A stretch of DNA of 46,010 nt, taken from Pelomonas baiyunensis. Its GTDB lineage: Bacteria; Pseudomonadota; Gammaproteobacteria; Burkholderiales; Burkholderiaceae_C. Position 1 is the stretch's first letter, and each line of letters starts with the position of its first letter. The notes under the pieces are model-generated. The model did no database searches and had not been told where the DNA came from. It saw nothing but the letters and a program-made list of their open reading frames with translations. Of the stretch, positions 26,223-34,329 are shown piece after piece. The stretch spans positions 1 through 46,010 of the forward strand of contig NZ_JBIGIB010000009.1 in NCBI RefSeq assembly GCF_043555935.1. Reading direction: 5' to 3'. The position numbers and the translations under genes were made by a program.

Positions 26223-27563
26223 ATGACGAGCCCCGACCTCCGCCGTACCTGGCTGCGGCTCCCTTCCGCCGCTGCATTCGCTGGCCTCGTGGCCACCATC
26301 CTGGCCGCCACCTTGGCCGTGACCGGTTGCAGCACCGCGCCCTCGCGTGAGTCGCCCGCCACCCCCCCGGCGGCGGCCGCTGAGCAGCGCGCGCCCGTGA
26401 CGGTGCTGGTGTCCATCGACGGCTTCCGGGAAGACTACCTGCGCCGCGGCGTGACGCCCACGCTGACGCAGCTGGCCGCCGGCGGCGTGTCGGCGGTCAT
26501 GCACCCGTCGTTCCCGGCCAAGACCTTTCCCAACCACTGGACGCTGGTGACCGGCCTGCGCCCGGACCGCCACGGCATCGTCGGCAACCGCATGGAGTCG
26601 CCCGAGCGCAAGGCGCCGTTCACCATGGCCACCGACGACCCCTGGTGGTGGAACGCCGCCACGCCGATCTGGGTGGACGCCGAGAAGGCCGGCCTGCGCA
26701 CCGCGGTGATGTTCTGGCCGGGGGCCAACGTGGCCATCGGTGAGCTCATGGGCGACGACGGCCACAAGCAAGCCCCGGGCACGCGCCCGTCGGACTGGAT
26801 GCAGTACCACCAGGCCATCACCAACGTGCAGCGTGTGAACACCGTGCTGGACTGGCTGCGCCGCCCCGCCGACATCCGCCCGAAGTTCGTGACCGTGTAC
26901 TTCGACGAGGTGGACACCGCCGGCCACGAGCACGGGCCGGACAGCCCGGAACTGAACCAGGCGGTGGCGCGGGTGGACACGGCGCTGGGCGCGCTGCTGG
27001 CGGGCGTGAAGGCGCTGGGCCAGCCAGTGAATTTGGTGGTGGTGGCCGACCACGGCATGGCTGCCACCCACAGCGATCGCACGATCGCGCTGGACACGCT
27101 GCTGGACCCCAAGCTGTACCACCTCGTCGAGACCGGCACCTTCGCTAGCCTGGCCCCGCTGCCGGGCATGGAGGCGCAGGTGGAAAAGGCGCTGCTCAAG
27201 CCGCACGCGCACATGGAGTGCTGGCGCAAGGCCGACATTCCGGCCCGCTTCCACTACGGCAGCAACCCGCGCATTCCGCCCCTGCTGTGCCTGGCCGAGC
27301 CGGGCTGGCTGGTGCAGGCCAGTGCGCCGCGCAAGCCCTTCCAGGGCGGCAACCACGGCTACGACAACATGGCCCCGTCGATGAACTCGCTGTTCATCGC
27401 CCACGGCCCGGCTTTTGTGGCCGGCCGCGTGCTGCCGGACTTCGAGAACATCGAGGTCTACCCGCTGGTGCGCCAGCTGATGGGCCTGCCCGCCGCCCCG
27501 GCGGTGGACGGCCAGGGCACGGTGTTCCGCAGCGCGTTCACGGCGCCGGCTGCGCCGCGCTGA
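26223..27563 (+). CDS. Lipoprotein of nucleotide pyrophosphatase/phosphodiesterase (NPP) family
   Basis: Alkaline-phosphatase superfamily enzyme, 446 residues, expected to hydrolyse phosphodiester or pyrophosphate bonds outside the cytoplasm. A lipobox V-T-G-C (Cys 36) follows the signal helix. The metal-site Asp is in V-S-I-D-G-F (Asp 66), the nucleophile is Thr 101 in A-K-T-F-P-N-H-W, and further metal ligands appear in F-D-E-V-D-T-A-G-H, V-V-A-D-H-G-M and G-N-H-G-Y-D-N. All core motifs are intact. It stands alone between the efflux operon and the convergent lactonase gene, 21 bases from its stop. Confidence 0.93.
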   Translation: MTSPDLRRTWLRLPSAAAFAGLVATILAATLAVTGCSTAPSRESPATPPAAAAEQRAPVTVLVSIDGFREDYLRRGVTPTLTQLAAGGVSAVMHPSFPAKTFPNHWTLVTGLRPDRHGIVGNRMESPERKAPFTMATDDPWWWNAATPIWVDAEKAGLRTAVMFWPGANVAIGELMGDDGHKQAPGTRPSDWMQYHQAITNVQRVNTVLDWLRRPADIRPKFVTVYFDEVDTAGHEHGPDSPELNQAVARVDTALGALLAGVKALGQPVNLVVVADHGMAATHSDRTIALDTLLDPKLYHLVETGTFASLAPLPGMEAQVEKALLKPHAHMECWRKADIPARFHYGSNPRIPPLLCLAEPGWLVQASAPRKPFQGGNHGYDNMAPSMNSLFIAHGPAFVAGRVLPDFENIEVYPLVRQLMGLPAAPAVDGQGTVFRSAFTAPAAPR

Positions 27564-27584
27564 CCGCCGACGCGCGGGCCTGGA

Positions 27585-28505
27585 TCAGGCGTCGTTGAAC
27601 AGCGCCTCGGGCAGGTAGAGCCCAGGCGCCACGCCCATGCCGAACAGGCTGCCCGAGAGCGGGCGGGCCATCAGGTCGGCGCTGCTCAGGCCCTCGCGGG
27701 CGGTGGTGACGAGCAGCTGGTCGCCCGCCGGCCCGCCCAGCGCGGGGCAGGTGGTGTTGGGCACGGGCACGGTGTAGCGGCCCATCAGCCGGCCGTCCGG
27801 CGCGTAGTGGGCCACCGTGCCGGCGCCCCATTCGGCATTCCAGAGGTGGCCCTGCGCGTCCACGCAGGAGCCGTCGGGGTAGCCGTGGCTGGCGTCTTTG
27901 TGCACGAACACGCGCGGCTCGCTGACGCGGGCGCTGGCGCTGTCGTAGTCGCACACCCGGATGCGGCGGGTGGGCGTGTCGCAGTAATACAGGCGCCGGC
28001 CGTCCGGGCTGAAGCACAGGCTGTTGGCAATCGCCACGCCGTCCAGCGCCAGCCGGCGCAGGCCGCGGGCCGGGGTGTATTGGTAGAAGCCGCCAATCGT
28101 CTGGCGCGGGTCGGCCTCGTCCAGCGTGCCGAAGACGAAGGCGCCGCTGCGGTCGCAGCGGCCGTCGTTGGCGCGGGTGGTGGGCAGGTGGGTTTCCAGC
28201 GGCGCGAGCGTTTCCACGTCCGCCTCGATCACGCCCGTGGCCTGCAGGTCGGGCAGCGTGAGCCGGGCCACGCGCTTGGCCAGCGCGAGGATGAGCGCGC
28301 CGGAGCGGGCGTGCACGAAGCAGCCCACGCGGTCGGGCAGGCGCACCTGCAGGCTGGCGCTGGCGCCGGGCGTCCAGGCGTGGATGCAGCGGCCTTCGAT
28401 GTCCGTCCACCACCAGCGGCCGCTGGGGGCGTGCCATTGCAGGCCCTCGCCCAGGAAGTTGGCCTGGGCCAGGGCGAGGGTGAAGGGATGTTCAGGCGTG
28501 CTCAT
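27585..28505 (-). CDS. SMP-30/gluconolactonase-family sugar lactonase, likely L-arabinonolactonase
   Basis: A metal-dependent six-bladed beta-propeller lactonase of 306 residues. Typical blocks are G-E-G-L-Q-W-H (metal Glu), T-R-A-N-D-G-R-C-D (metal Asn), N-S-L-C-F-S-P-D-G, and Y-P-D-G-S-C-V-D (metal Asp). It opens aldonolactones; given the neighbouring sugar dehydrogenase and L-keto-deoxyarabonate dehydratase, the likely substrate is L-arabinono-1,4-lactone. ATG 28505 is chosen because the longer frame begins with an unrelated Pro-rich tract; it overlaps the thioesterase gene by 14 bases. Last gene of the minus-strand arabinose unit. Confidence 0.88.
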   Translation of the reverse strand: MSTPEHPFTLALAQANFLGEGLQWHAPSGRWWWTDIEGRCIHAWTPGASASLQVRLPDRVGCFVHARSGALILALAKRVARLTLPDLQATGVIEADVETLAPLETHLPTTRANDGRCDRSGAFVFGTLDEADPRQTIGGFYQYTPARGLRRLALDGVAIANSLCFSPDGRRLYYCDTPTRRIRVCDYDSASARVSEPRVFVHKDASHGYPDGSCVDAQGHLWNAEWGAGTVAHYAPDGRLMGRYTVPVPNTTCPALGGPAGDQLLVTTAREGLSSADLMARPLSGSLFGMGVAPGLYLPEALFNDA

Positions 28506-28983
28506 CGGAGGGGGCGGCGGGGTCGGGTCGGGCGTCGAGTTGGGCGCGGGCTTGCTTGCGGGCAATGGCCGCGGCGTGGCGGCTGCGCTCCTCGGGGGTG
28601 AAGGGCCGCAGCGGCGGCACCGGCACGGGCTTGTTGTCGTCACCCACGGCCACCATGGTGAAGTAGCAGCTGTTCACGTGGCGCTTTTGCTGGGTGCGGA
28701 TGTTCTCGGCCACCACCTTGATGCCCACCTCCATCGACGAGGTGCCGGTGTGGTTGATGCTGGCCAGGAAGGTGACCAGCTCGCCCACGTGGATGGGCTG
28801 GCGGAACATGACGCGGTCCACCGACAGCGTGACCACGTAGCGACCGGCATAACGGCTGGCGCAGGCGTAGGCCACCTGGTCCAGCAGCTTGAGGATGTTG
28901 CCGCCGTGCACGTTGCCGGAGAAGTTGGCGGTGTCCGGCGTCATCAGCACGGTCATCGTCAGTTGGTGGGCGGGCAGGTCCAT
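28492..28983 (-). CDS. Acyl-CoA thioesterase, hotdog fold (YciA-like)
   Basis: A 163-residue single hotdog-domain thioesterase: M-T-P-D-T-A-N-F, then N-V-H-G-G-N-I-L-K-L-L-D-Q-V-A-Y (the helix and conserved His-Gly-Gly), and S-V-D-R-V-M-F-R-Q-P-I-H. The C-terminal 30 residues are a charged tail. It hydrolyses acyl-CoA thioesters in the cytoplasm. It is placed 17 bases after the aldose epimerase gene and overlaps the lactonase gene, so it is co-transcribed with the arabinose genes although no role in that pathway is obvious. Confidence 0.9.
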   Translation of the reverse strand: MDLPAHQLTMTVLMTPDTANFSGNVHGGNILKLLDQVAYACASRYAGRYVVTLSVDRVMFRQPIHVGELVTFLASINHTGTSSMEVGIKVVAENIRTQQKRHVNSCYFTMVAVGDDNKPVPVPPLRPFTPEERSRHAAAIARKQARAQLDARPDPAAPSDEHA

Positions 28984-29000
28984 GGCGTTCTCGGCAGCAG

Positions 29001-30062
29001 TCAGGAGAAGCGGTGGATTGTGGTGCTGCGCCACACCTCGCCGGGCCGCAGCACGGTGCTGGGCCAGTCGGCGCTGGCTTCGTGGTGCGGCGAGTCGGGG
29101 TTGTGCTGGGTTTCCAGGCACAGGCCGTCGCCCTGGCGGTAAATGCGCCCGCCGGGGCCGGCGAGCGTGCCGTTGAGGAAGTTGCCGGAGTAGAACTGCA
29201 GGGCCGGCTCGGTGGTGCGCACGTCCATGCAGCGGCCGGAGGCGGGGTCGCGCAGCGTGGCGGCGGGCCGCAGGCCGTCGGCCTCGGGGGCGCCGTCCAG
29301 CAGCCAGTTGTGGTCGTAGCCCTGGCCGCGCAGCAATTGCGGGTGCCCCTGCCGGATGCGCGCAGCAATCGCCGTGGGCACTCGGAAGTCGAACGGCGTG
29401 CCGCTCACCGGCGCGTGGCGCTGCGGAATGAGGTGCGCGTCGACCTCGCTGTAGCGCGAGGCGGGGAGGGTCAGCTCGTGCCCGAGCGCGCTGCCGTCAC
29501 CGGCCAGGTTGAAGTAGCTGTGGTGCGTGAGGTTCACCACTGTGGCGCGGTCGGTGGTGGCTTCGTAGTCGATGCGCCAGGTGTTCTCGGTCGCGCTCAG
29601 CGCGTAGCGCACCGTCACCTGCAGCGCGCCCGGGAAGCCCTGGTCGCCATGCGGGCTGGTGAGCGTCAAGCGCAGCGCCTCGGCTTCGCCCGGGCGGGGC
29701 TGCGCCGGCTCGGCCTGCCACAGCCGGTGGCCGAAGCCCTCGGTGCCGCCGTGCAGGCAGTTGGGGCCGTCATTGCGGGCCAGCGTGTGGGTTTCGCCGT
29801 CCAGCGTGAAGCTCGCCCCGGCGATGCGGTTGCCGTAGCGGCCCACGATGATGCCGAACGACGGGTTGCGGTGGGCGTAATCGTCGAGGTTGTCAAAGCC
29901 CAGCACCACGTTGGCCGCAACGCCTTGCGCATCGGGCACCCACAGGCCGGTGACGATGCCGCCCAGCGTGAGGGCGGTGAGCGTCAGGCCCAGGCCGTTG
30001 GTGAGGGTGTACTCATGCACCACCCGCCCGTCGGGCAGCGAACCGTAATCTCTACGTTCCAT
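29001..30062 (-). CDS. galM: Aldose 1-epimerase (galactose mutarotase)
   Basis: Interconverts alpha and beta anomers of free aldoses, here probably supplying the anomer used by the sugar dehydrogenase. The 353-residue beta-sandwich enzyme shows G-N-R-I-A-G-A-S-F, N-C-L-H-G-G, the catalytic His in H-H-S-Y-F-N-L-A-G, Y-D-H-N-W, and the catalytic Glu in C-L-E-T-Q-H-N-P-D. ATG 30062 gives the family start M-E-R-R-D-Y-G. It follows the SDR gene in the same direction, separated by an 81-bp hairpin-rich repeat. Confidence 0.94.
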   Translation of the reverse strand: MERRDYGSLPDGRVVHEYTLTNGLGLTLTALTLGGIVTGLWVPDAQGVAANVVLGFDNLDDYAHRNPSFGIIVGRYGNRIAGASFTLDGETHTLARNDGPNCLHGGTEGFGHRLWQAEPAQPRPGEAEALRLTLTSPHGDQGFPGALQVTVRYALSATENTWRIDYEATTDRATVVNLTHHSYFNLAGDGSALGHELTLPASRYSEVDAHLIPQRHAPVSGTPFDFRVPTAIAARIRQGHPQLLRGQGYDHNWLLDGAPEADGLRPAATLRDPASGRCMDVRTTEPALQFYSGNFLNGTLAGPGGRIYRQGDGLCLETQHNPDSPHHEASADWPSTVLRPGEVWRSTTIHRFS

Positions 30063-30120
30063 CTCAGACAGTCCGGGCTGTGTCGCGTGACACGCCCTGC
30101 GCAAAAAGAAGTTTTTTCCA

Positions 30121-30201
30121 GCGGCCGCCGTGGAACTGGCTCTGCCAGGCCACCAGCGGCGCCCCCTTGAGGGGGCCGGCGAAGCCGGTAGGGGGTGGGC
30201 T
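30121..30201 (+). repeat. 81-bp hairpin-rich intergenic element, copy A
   Basis: Three consecutive stem-loops in 81 bases: CTGGC-TCT-GCCAG, CCCCCT-TG-AGGGGG and CCGGC-GAA-GCCGG, closed by GGGGGTGGGCT. A second copy in inverted orientation lies at 32125-32205, so the two bracket the SDR and araD genes. Between copies the first stem changes to CCGGC-TTT-GCCGG, a compensatory change that keeps base pairing. It lies between the SDR stop and the epimerase start and may dampen readthrough or stabilise the RNA end. Confidence 0.8.
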
Positions 30202-30208
30202 CATCGCT

Positions 30209-30976
30209 TCAGATCCAACCGCCGTCGACGATGAAGTCCTGGCCGGTGCACATGGCCGAGTCGTCCGCGGCCAGGAACAGCGCCATGCGGGCGATGTGGT
30301 CGGGCATCAGCGGGGCGTTGATGCACTGGCCCTTGGCGATTTCTTGCTTGGCTTCTTCGGTGACCCAGAGCTTGAGCTGCTTCTCGGTCATCACCCAGCC
30401 CGGCACCAGCGTGTTCACGCGGATGCCGTGCACGCCGAAGTCGCGCGCCAGGCCGCGTGTGAGGCCCTGCACCCCGGCCTTGCTGCTGGTGTAGGCCGGC
30501 ATGCCGCCCTGCTTGAGGTACCAGCTGACCGAGCCGAAGTTCAGGATGCTGCCGCCGCCCAGCGCCTTCATGTCGGGCAGCACGGCCTGCGCCGCGAAGA
30601 ACTGGTGCTTGATGTTGACGGCCACGCTCGCGTCCCAGAACTCGGGCGTGGTGTCTTCCACCGCGTGGCGTTTGTCGTTGGCGGCGTTGTTCAGCAGCAC
30701 GCTGAACGGGCCCAGCGTGGCGCGCAGCGCGGCGATGGCGGCGCGCAGCGCGTCCACCTGGGACAGATCCGCCGCCACGAACTGCGGCGCGTGGCGCGAG
30801 GTGGCGGCCAGGCGCGCGGCCAGGGCCGTGCCTTCCTCGGCGGCGAGGTCGATGAATCCCACCTTGGCGCCTTGTTCGGCGAAGGCGGTCACCAGCGTTT
30901 CGCCGATGCCGGTGGCCCCGCCGGTGATCAGGACGGCGCGGTCCTGGAGGCTGGGGTAGCGGGCGTAGGACGTCAT
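30209..30976 (-). CDS. SDR-family sugar 1-dehydrogenase, likely L-arabinose 1-dehydrogenase
   Basis: A classical short-chain dehydrogenase of 255 residues: cofactor loop T-G-G-A-T-G-I-G (18-25), N-N-A-A-N, Ser in F-G-S-V-S (149), and the catalytic Y-T-S-S-K (Tyr 162, Lys 166). The overall sequence pattern, including N-D-K-R-H, N-F-G-S-V-S-W and C-T-G-Q-D, resembles Caulobacter D-xylose 1-dehydrogenase. In this setting, with a lactonase and an L-KDA dehydratase, it should oxidise L-arabinose (possibly also D-xylose or D-galactose) to the lactone. First gene of the minus-strand unit; its promoter spacer contains one of the two repeated operator-like motifs. Confidence 0.88.
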   Translation of the reverse strand: MTSYARYPSLQDRAVLITGGATGIGETLVTAFAEQGAKVGFIDLAAEEGTALAARLAATSRHAPQFVAADLSQVDALRAAIAALRATLGPFSVLLNNAANDKRHAVEDTTPEFWDASVAVNIKHQFFAAQAVLPDMKALGGGSILNFGSVSWYLKQGGMPAYTSSKAGVQGLTRGLARDFGVHGIRVNTLVPGWVMTEKQLKLWVTEEAKQEIAKGQCINAPLMPDHIARMALFLAADDSAMCTGQDFIVDGGWI

Positions 30977-31030
30977 GAACTAGGTCTCCGTGCAAGCGCG
31001 GCCCGGCGACATGGGCCGGGCATTCACGCC

Positions 31031-31058
31031 ATTATTAGTCATACTTTTTTAAATGCAA
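31031..31058 (-). promoter_or_regulatory. Candidate promoter of the SDR operon
   Basis: On the minus strand TTGCAT (31058-31053) and AATAAT (31036-31031) are 16 bases apart, about 55 bases before the SDR start. The -35 match is moderate and the -10 good. The motif TAGTCATACTTT lies inside the spacer, which would let a bound repressor block polymerase. Confidence 0.45.
31036..31047 (+). promoter_or_regulatory. Operator-like motif, copy 1
   Basis: TAGTCATACTTT, containing the short dyad AGT-CAT-ACT. An identical copy lies 64 bases away at 31100. The dyad is the kind of short site bound by FadR-type GntR regulators, and such a regulator is encoded at the end of the divergent operon. Confidence 0.55.
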
Positions 31059-31099
31059 ACCGGCGGAATTTCGGGTTAACCCCGATGATCGACGATAAA

Positions 31100-31111
31100 T
31101 AGTCATACTTT
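31100..31111 (+). promoter_or_regulatory. Operator-like motif, copy 2
   Basis: Second identical TAGTCATACTTT, same orientation, about six helical turns from copy 1, so both would lie on the same face of the DNA. It is nearer the araD start (31197) and may control that side. Confidence 0.55.
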
Positions 31112-31196
31112 AATGAAGGCCTGCCGGCGGCCACAGCCGGCCATGCGCCGCCCGCCGGCGCTGCATCACAACCCCATCGAGACAAAGGCCTGCCCC

Positions 31197-32126
31197 ATGA
31201 GCGCCTCCACCACCCGGCCGTACCGCGGCGTCTTCCCGGTCGTGCCGACCATCTTCCACGCCGACGGCACGCTGGACCTGCCTGGCCAGCTGCGCTGCGT
31301 GGACTTCATGATCGACGCGGGCTCCACGGGTCTGTGCATCCTGGCCAACTTTTCCGAGCAGTTCGTGCTGTCGGACGCCGAGCGCGAGACGCTGACGCGC
31401 GCCATCCTCGGCCACGTGGCTGGCCGCGTGCCGGTCATCGTCACGACGACGCACTACTCGACGCAGATCTGCATCGAGCGCAGCCAGCTGGCGCAACAGC
31501 TCGGCGCAGCGATGGTGATGGTCATGCCGCCGTACCACGGTGCCACGTTCCGCGTGTCGGAAGGCCAGATCGAGAGCTTCTACCAGCGCTTGAGTGACGC
31601 GATCTCGATTCCCATCATGATCCAGGACGCCCCGGTGGCCGGCACGCCGCTGTCGGTGCCGCTGCTGGCGCGCATGGCGCAGAACATCGCAAACGTGAAG
31701 TACTTCAAGCTGGAGATGCCGCAGGCGGCCGCCAAGATGCGCGAGTTGATCCGCGTGGGCGGCGCGGCGATTGAAGGCCCGTGGGACGGCGAAGAGGCCA
31801 TCACGCTGCTGGCCGACCTGGACGCCGGCGCCACCGGCGCCATGACCGGCGGCGGCTTCCCGGATGGCATCCGCAAGATCTTCGACGCCTTCCACGCCGG
31901 TGACCGCGAGACCGCCGTCATCGAGTACGGCCGCTGGCTGCCGCTCATCAACTACGAGAACCGCCAGGGCGGCATCCTGACCGCCAAGGCGCTGATGAAG
32001 GCCGGCGGCATCATCGAAAGCGATGCGCCGCGTCATCCCTTCCCCGAGATGAGCCCCGAGACGCGCGCTGGCCTGCTGGACGCGGCGAAGCGTCTCGACC
32101 CGCTGGTCCTTCGCTGGAGTCGGTAG
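31197..32126 (+). CDS. araD: L-2-keto-3-deoxyarabonate dehydratase
   Basis: Member of the dihydrodipicolinate synthase/N-acetylneuraminate lyase superfamily, 309 residues. It dehydrates L-2-keto-3-deoxyarabonate to 2-oxoglutarate semialdehyde in the non-phosphorylating L-arabinose pathway. The Schiff-base lysine is Lys 171 in Y-F-K-L-E. The position that reads Y-N-x-P in aldolases reads Q-D-A-P here, as I recall for the Azospirillum brasilense enzyme, which it matches closely (N-F-S-E-Q-F, T-T-H-Y-S-T-Q, E-G-P-W-D-G-E-E-A, G-A-T-G-A-M-T-G-G-G-F-P). ATG 31197 gives the family start. First gene of the plus-strand arabinan unit. Not to be confused with the unrelated ribulose-phosphate epimerase also called AraD. 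Confidence 0.9.
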   Translation: MSASTTRPYRGVFPVVPTIFHADGTLDLPGQLRCVDFMIDAGSTGLCILANFSEQFVLSDAERETLTRAILGHVAGRVPVIVTTTHYSTQICIERSQLAQQLGAAMVMVMPPYHGATFRVSEGQIESFYQRLSDAISIPIMIQDAPVAGTPLSVPLLARMAQNIANVKYFKLEMPQAAAKMRELIRVGGAAIEGPWDGEEAITLLADLDAGATGAMTGGGFPDGIRKIFDAFHAGDRETAVIEYGRWLPLINYENRQGGILTAKALMKAGGIIESDAPRHPFPEMSPETRAGLLDAAKRLDPLVLRWSR

Positions 32127-32205
32127 CCCACCCCCTACCGGCTGCGCCGGCCCCCTCTAGGGGGCGCCGCTGGTGGCCCGGCAAAGCCGGTTCCACGGCG
32201 GCCGC
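32125..32205 (-). repeat. 81-bp hairpin-rich intergenic element, copy B
   Basis: Inverted copy of the element at 30121-30201; six or so differences in 81 bases, mostly compensatory or in loops. It begins at the last codon of araD and lies before the GH43 gene, so it is inside the same transcript if the operon is read through. Confidence 0.8.
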
Positions 32206-32255
32206 GCGATGGCCGGCGCCCTGCGTCGCCGAATTCGGTGCTTTGAGAGGTGCAC

Positions 32256-33197
32256 GTGTTGCGATTGCTACTCATCCTGTTCTCCGCATGGTTCCTGGCT
32301 GGGAACGCGCGCGCGGTCGAGCCGCCCCAGGCCGAGCCCGGCGCGCACGACCCCACGCTGCTGATCCGGGGCGACCGCTGGTTCGTGTTCACCACGGGCC
32401 CGGGCCTGCAACGCCTGTCGTCCAGCGACCAGGGCATGACCTGGCACCGCCTGGCGCCGGTGTTCACGCAGCCCCCGGCCTGGTGGGCCGAGGCCGTGCC
32501 CGAGCACCGGGGCCTGGACGTGTGGGCGCCCAAGCTCTTCGAGCACCGCGGCCGGGTGTGGGTGCTGTACTCCATCTCCACTTTCGGCAAGAACCGCTCG
32601 GCCATCGGCCTGGCCAGCAGCGACCGGCCCGACGGCGAGTGGCGTGACGAGGGGCGGGTGGTGCAGAGCGTGGCGAGCGACCGATTCAACGCCATCGACC
32701 CCGACCTGTTCGTGGACCGCGACGGGCGCCTGTGGCTGAGCTACGGCTCCTTCTGGGACGGCCTGCGCCTGACCGAGCTCAGCGCCGACACGCTGCGCCC
32801 CGTGGGCGACACCCGCTTCATCGCCCAGCGCAAAGCGGGCCTGGAGGCGCCCACCCTCGTGCGCCGCGGCGAGTGGGTGTACCTGTTCGCGTCGTACGAC
32901 CTGTGCTGCCGGGGCGCAGACAGCACCTACAACGTGCACGTGGGCCGCGCCCGCAGCGTGGCCGGGCCGTTTGTGGACCGTGATGGCCGCGACCTGATGG
33001 ACGGCGGCGGCACGCCCGTGCTGGTGGGCGGCGCGCGCTGGAAGGGCCCCGGCCACCAGGACGTCGTCTTGGACGCCTCGGGCGACTGGCTCGTGCACCA
33101 TGCCTACGACAGCACGCACGGCGGCAAGCCGCACCTGCGCCTCAAGCGCCTGCGCTGGAGCGACGACGGTTGGCCCGTGCCCCTGCAAGAAGAATGA
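32256..33197 (+). CDS. Secreted GH43 endo-alpha-1,5-L-arabinanase-like enzyme
   Basis: Five-bladed propeller glycoside hydrolase with a signal peptide (L-L-L-I-L-F-S-A-W-F-L-A-G-N-A-R-A), about 313 residues. Catalytic residues of family 43 are seen: base Asp in G-A-H-D-P-T-L (Asp 32), the pKa-tuning Asp in N-A-I-D-P-D-L-F, and the acid Glu in G-L-E-A-P-T-L. The W-A-P-K-L and G-P-G-H-Q blocks are typical of arabinanases. It would cut alpha-1,5-arabinan into importable oligosaccharides in the periplasm or outside. GTG 32256 is chosen for its AGAGG site; GTG 32250 is an alternative. Confidence 0.88.
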   Translation: MLRLLLILFSAWFLAGNARAVEPPQAEPGAHDPTLLIRGDRWFVFTTGPGLQRLSSSDQGMTWHRLAPVFTQPPAWWAEAVPEHRGLDVWAPKLFEHRGRVWVLYSISTFGKNRSAIGLASSDRPDGEWRDEGRVVQSVASDRFNAIDPDLFVDRDGRLWLSYGSFWDGLRLTELSADTLRPVGDTRFIAQRKAGLEAPTLVRRGEWVYLFASYDLCCRGADSTYNVHVGRARSVAGPFVDRDGRDLMDGGGTPVLVGGARWKGPGHQDVVLDASGDWLVHHAYDSTHGGKPHLRLKRLRWSDDGWPVPLQEE

Positions 33198-33213
33198 ACC
33201 GGAGACTGCTCAC

Positions 33214-34305
33214 GTGGCTGGCCTGAAGTTGGAGCACATCTGCAAGCGCTACGGCGCGGTGCAGGTCATCGAGAACCTGTCGCTGGATGTGGCGCCGGGC
33301 GAATTCGTCGTTTTCCTCGGCCCCTCGGGCTGCGGCAAGACCAGCCTGTTGCGCATGATTGCGGGCCTGGAAGAGGTGACCGGCGGCCGCATCCTCATCG
33401 GCGACCGCGACGTGACCACCGCCGCGCCGGGCCAGCGCAACCTGGCCATGGTGTTCCAGCACTACGCGCTGTACCCGCACATGACGGTGCGCGACAACCT
33501 GGCGTTCGGGCTGAAGAACATCGGTGTGCCGGCGGACGAGATCGCCCGGCGCATCGCCGAGTCGGCCCGCATGCTGGAGCTGGACGCGTTGCTGGACCGC
33601 AAGCCGGGGCAGCTGTCTGGGGGCCAACGTCAACGGGTGGCGATTGGGCGGGCGGTGGTGAAGGAGCCGGGCATCTTTTTGTTCGACGAACCGCTGTCCA
33701 ACCTCGACGCTGCCCTGCGCGGACGCACGCGGCTGGAGCTGGCGCAGTTGCACCAGCGCCTGGGCGCGACCATGGTGTTCGTCACACACGACCAGATCGA
33801 GGCCATGACGCTGGCCACGCGCATCGTGGTGATGAAGGGCGGCGCCATCGAGCAGGTGGCCACACCGGCCGAGCTGTACCGGCGGCCGGCGACGAAGTTC
33901 GTGGCGAGCTTCATCGGCACGCCGGGCATGGGCTTTGTGCCGGTTGAGCGGGCTGCCGATGACGGCGGCTGTGCCGTGGTCACGGTGCCGGGGGGGGCGT
34001 CGATGACGACGCGCGTGCCGGTGGGCGGGTTGCCATCGCAAGGCCTGGTGTTGGGCGTGCGGCCGGAGAACCTGCGGGTGGCCGAGACGGGGCCGTTGCG
34101 GGGGCGGGTGGAGTTGGTGGAGTTCCTGGGCGAGCGGACGTTGGCGCATCTGAAGCTGGAGGGCGAGTCGCCGTTGATCGTGACGGTGCCGGCGGGGGTG
34201 TCGCCTCGGTTGGGGTCGTATGTGGCGGTCAGCGTGGATGTGGCGGAGGCGCATTTGTTCGATGCGGAGGGGCGGGCGCATCATGCGAAGGAGGCTTTGT
34301 CGTGA
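33214..34305 (+). CDS. Sugar ABC transporter ATP-binding protein (MalK/UgpC type)
   Basis: ATPase of a carbohydrate importer, 363 residues. Nucleotide-binding motifs: Walker A G-P-S-G-C-G-K-T-S, Q-loop V-F-Q-H-Y-A-L-Y, signature L-S-G-G-Q-R-Q-R-V, Walker B I-F-L-F-D-E-P-L-S, switch His in V-T-H-D. A C-terminal OB/TOBE-like regulatory domain (about 240-363) is present, with G-V-R-P-E-N-L. GTG 33214 is chosen, with GGAG upstream, 16 bases after the GH43 stop. It powers the two permeases encoded beyond the inserted element. Confidence 0.93.
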   Translation: MAGLKLEHICKRYGAVQVIENLSLDVAPGEFVVFLGPSGCGKTSLLRMIAGLEEVTGGRILIGDRDVTTAAPGQRNLAMVFQHYALYPHMTVRDNLAFGLKNIGVPADEIARRIAESARMLELDALLDRKPGQLSGGQRQRVAIGRAVVKEPGIFLFDEPLSNLDAALRGRTRLELAQLHQRLGATMVFVTHDQIEAMTLATRIVVMKGGAIEQVATPAELYRRPATKFVASFIGTPGMGFVPVERAADDGGCAVVTVPGGASMTTRVPVGGLPSQGLVLGVRPENLRVAETGPLRGRVELVEFLGERTLAHLKLEGESPLIVTVPAGVSPRLGSYVAVSVDVAEAHLFDAEGRAHHAKEALS

Positions 34306-34329
34306 GGCGCGGCTTGTCGCGGAGGCCCA

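Noticed and set aside
31021..31196. Riboswitch in the araD leader
   Set aside because: The leader is short and holds only the repeated operator-like motif; no known aptamer fold is apparent.
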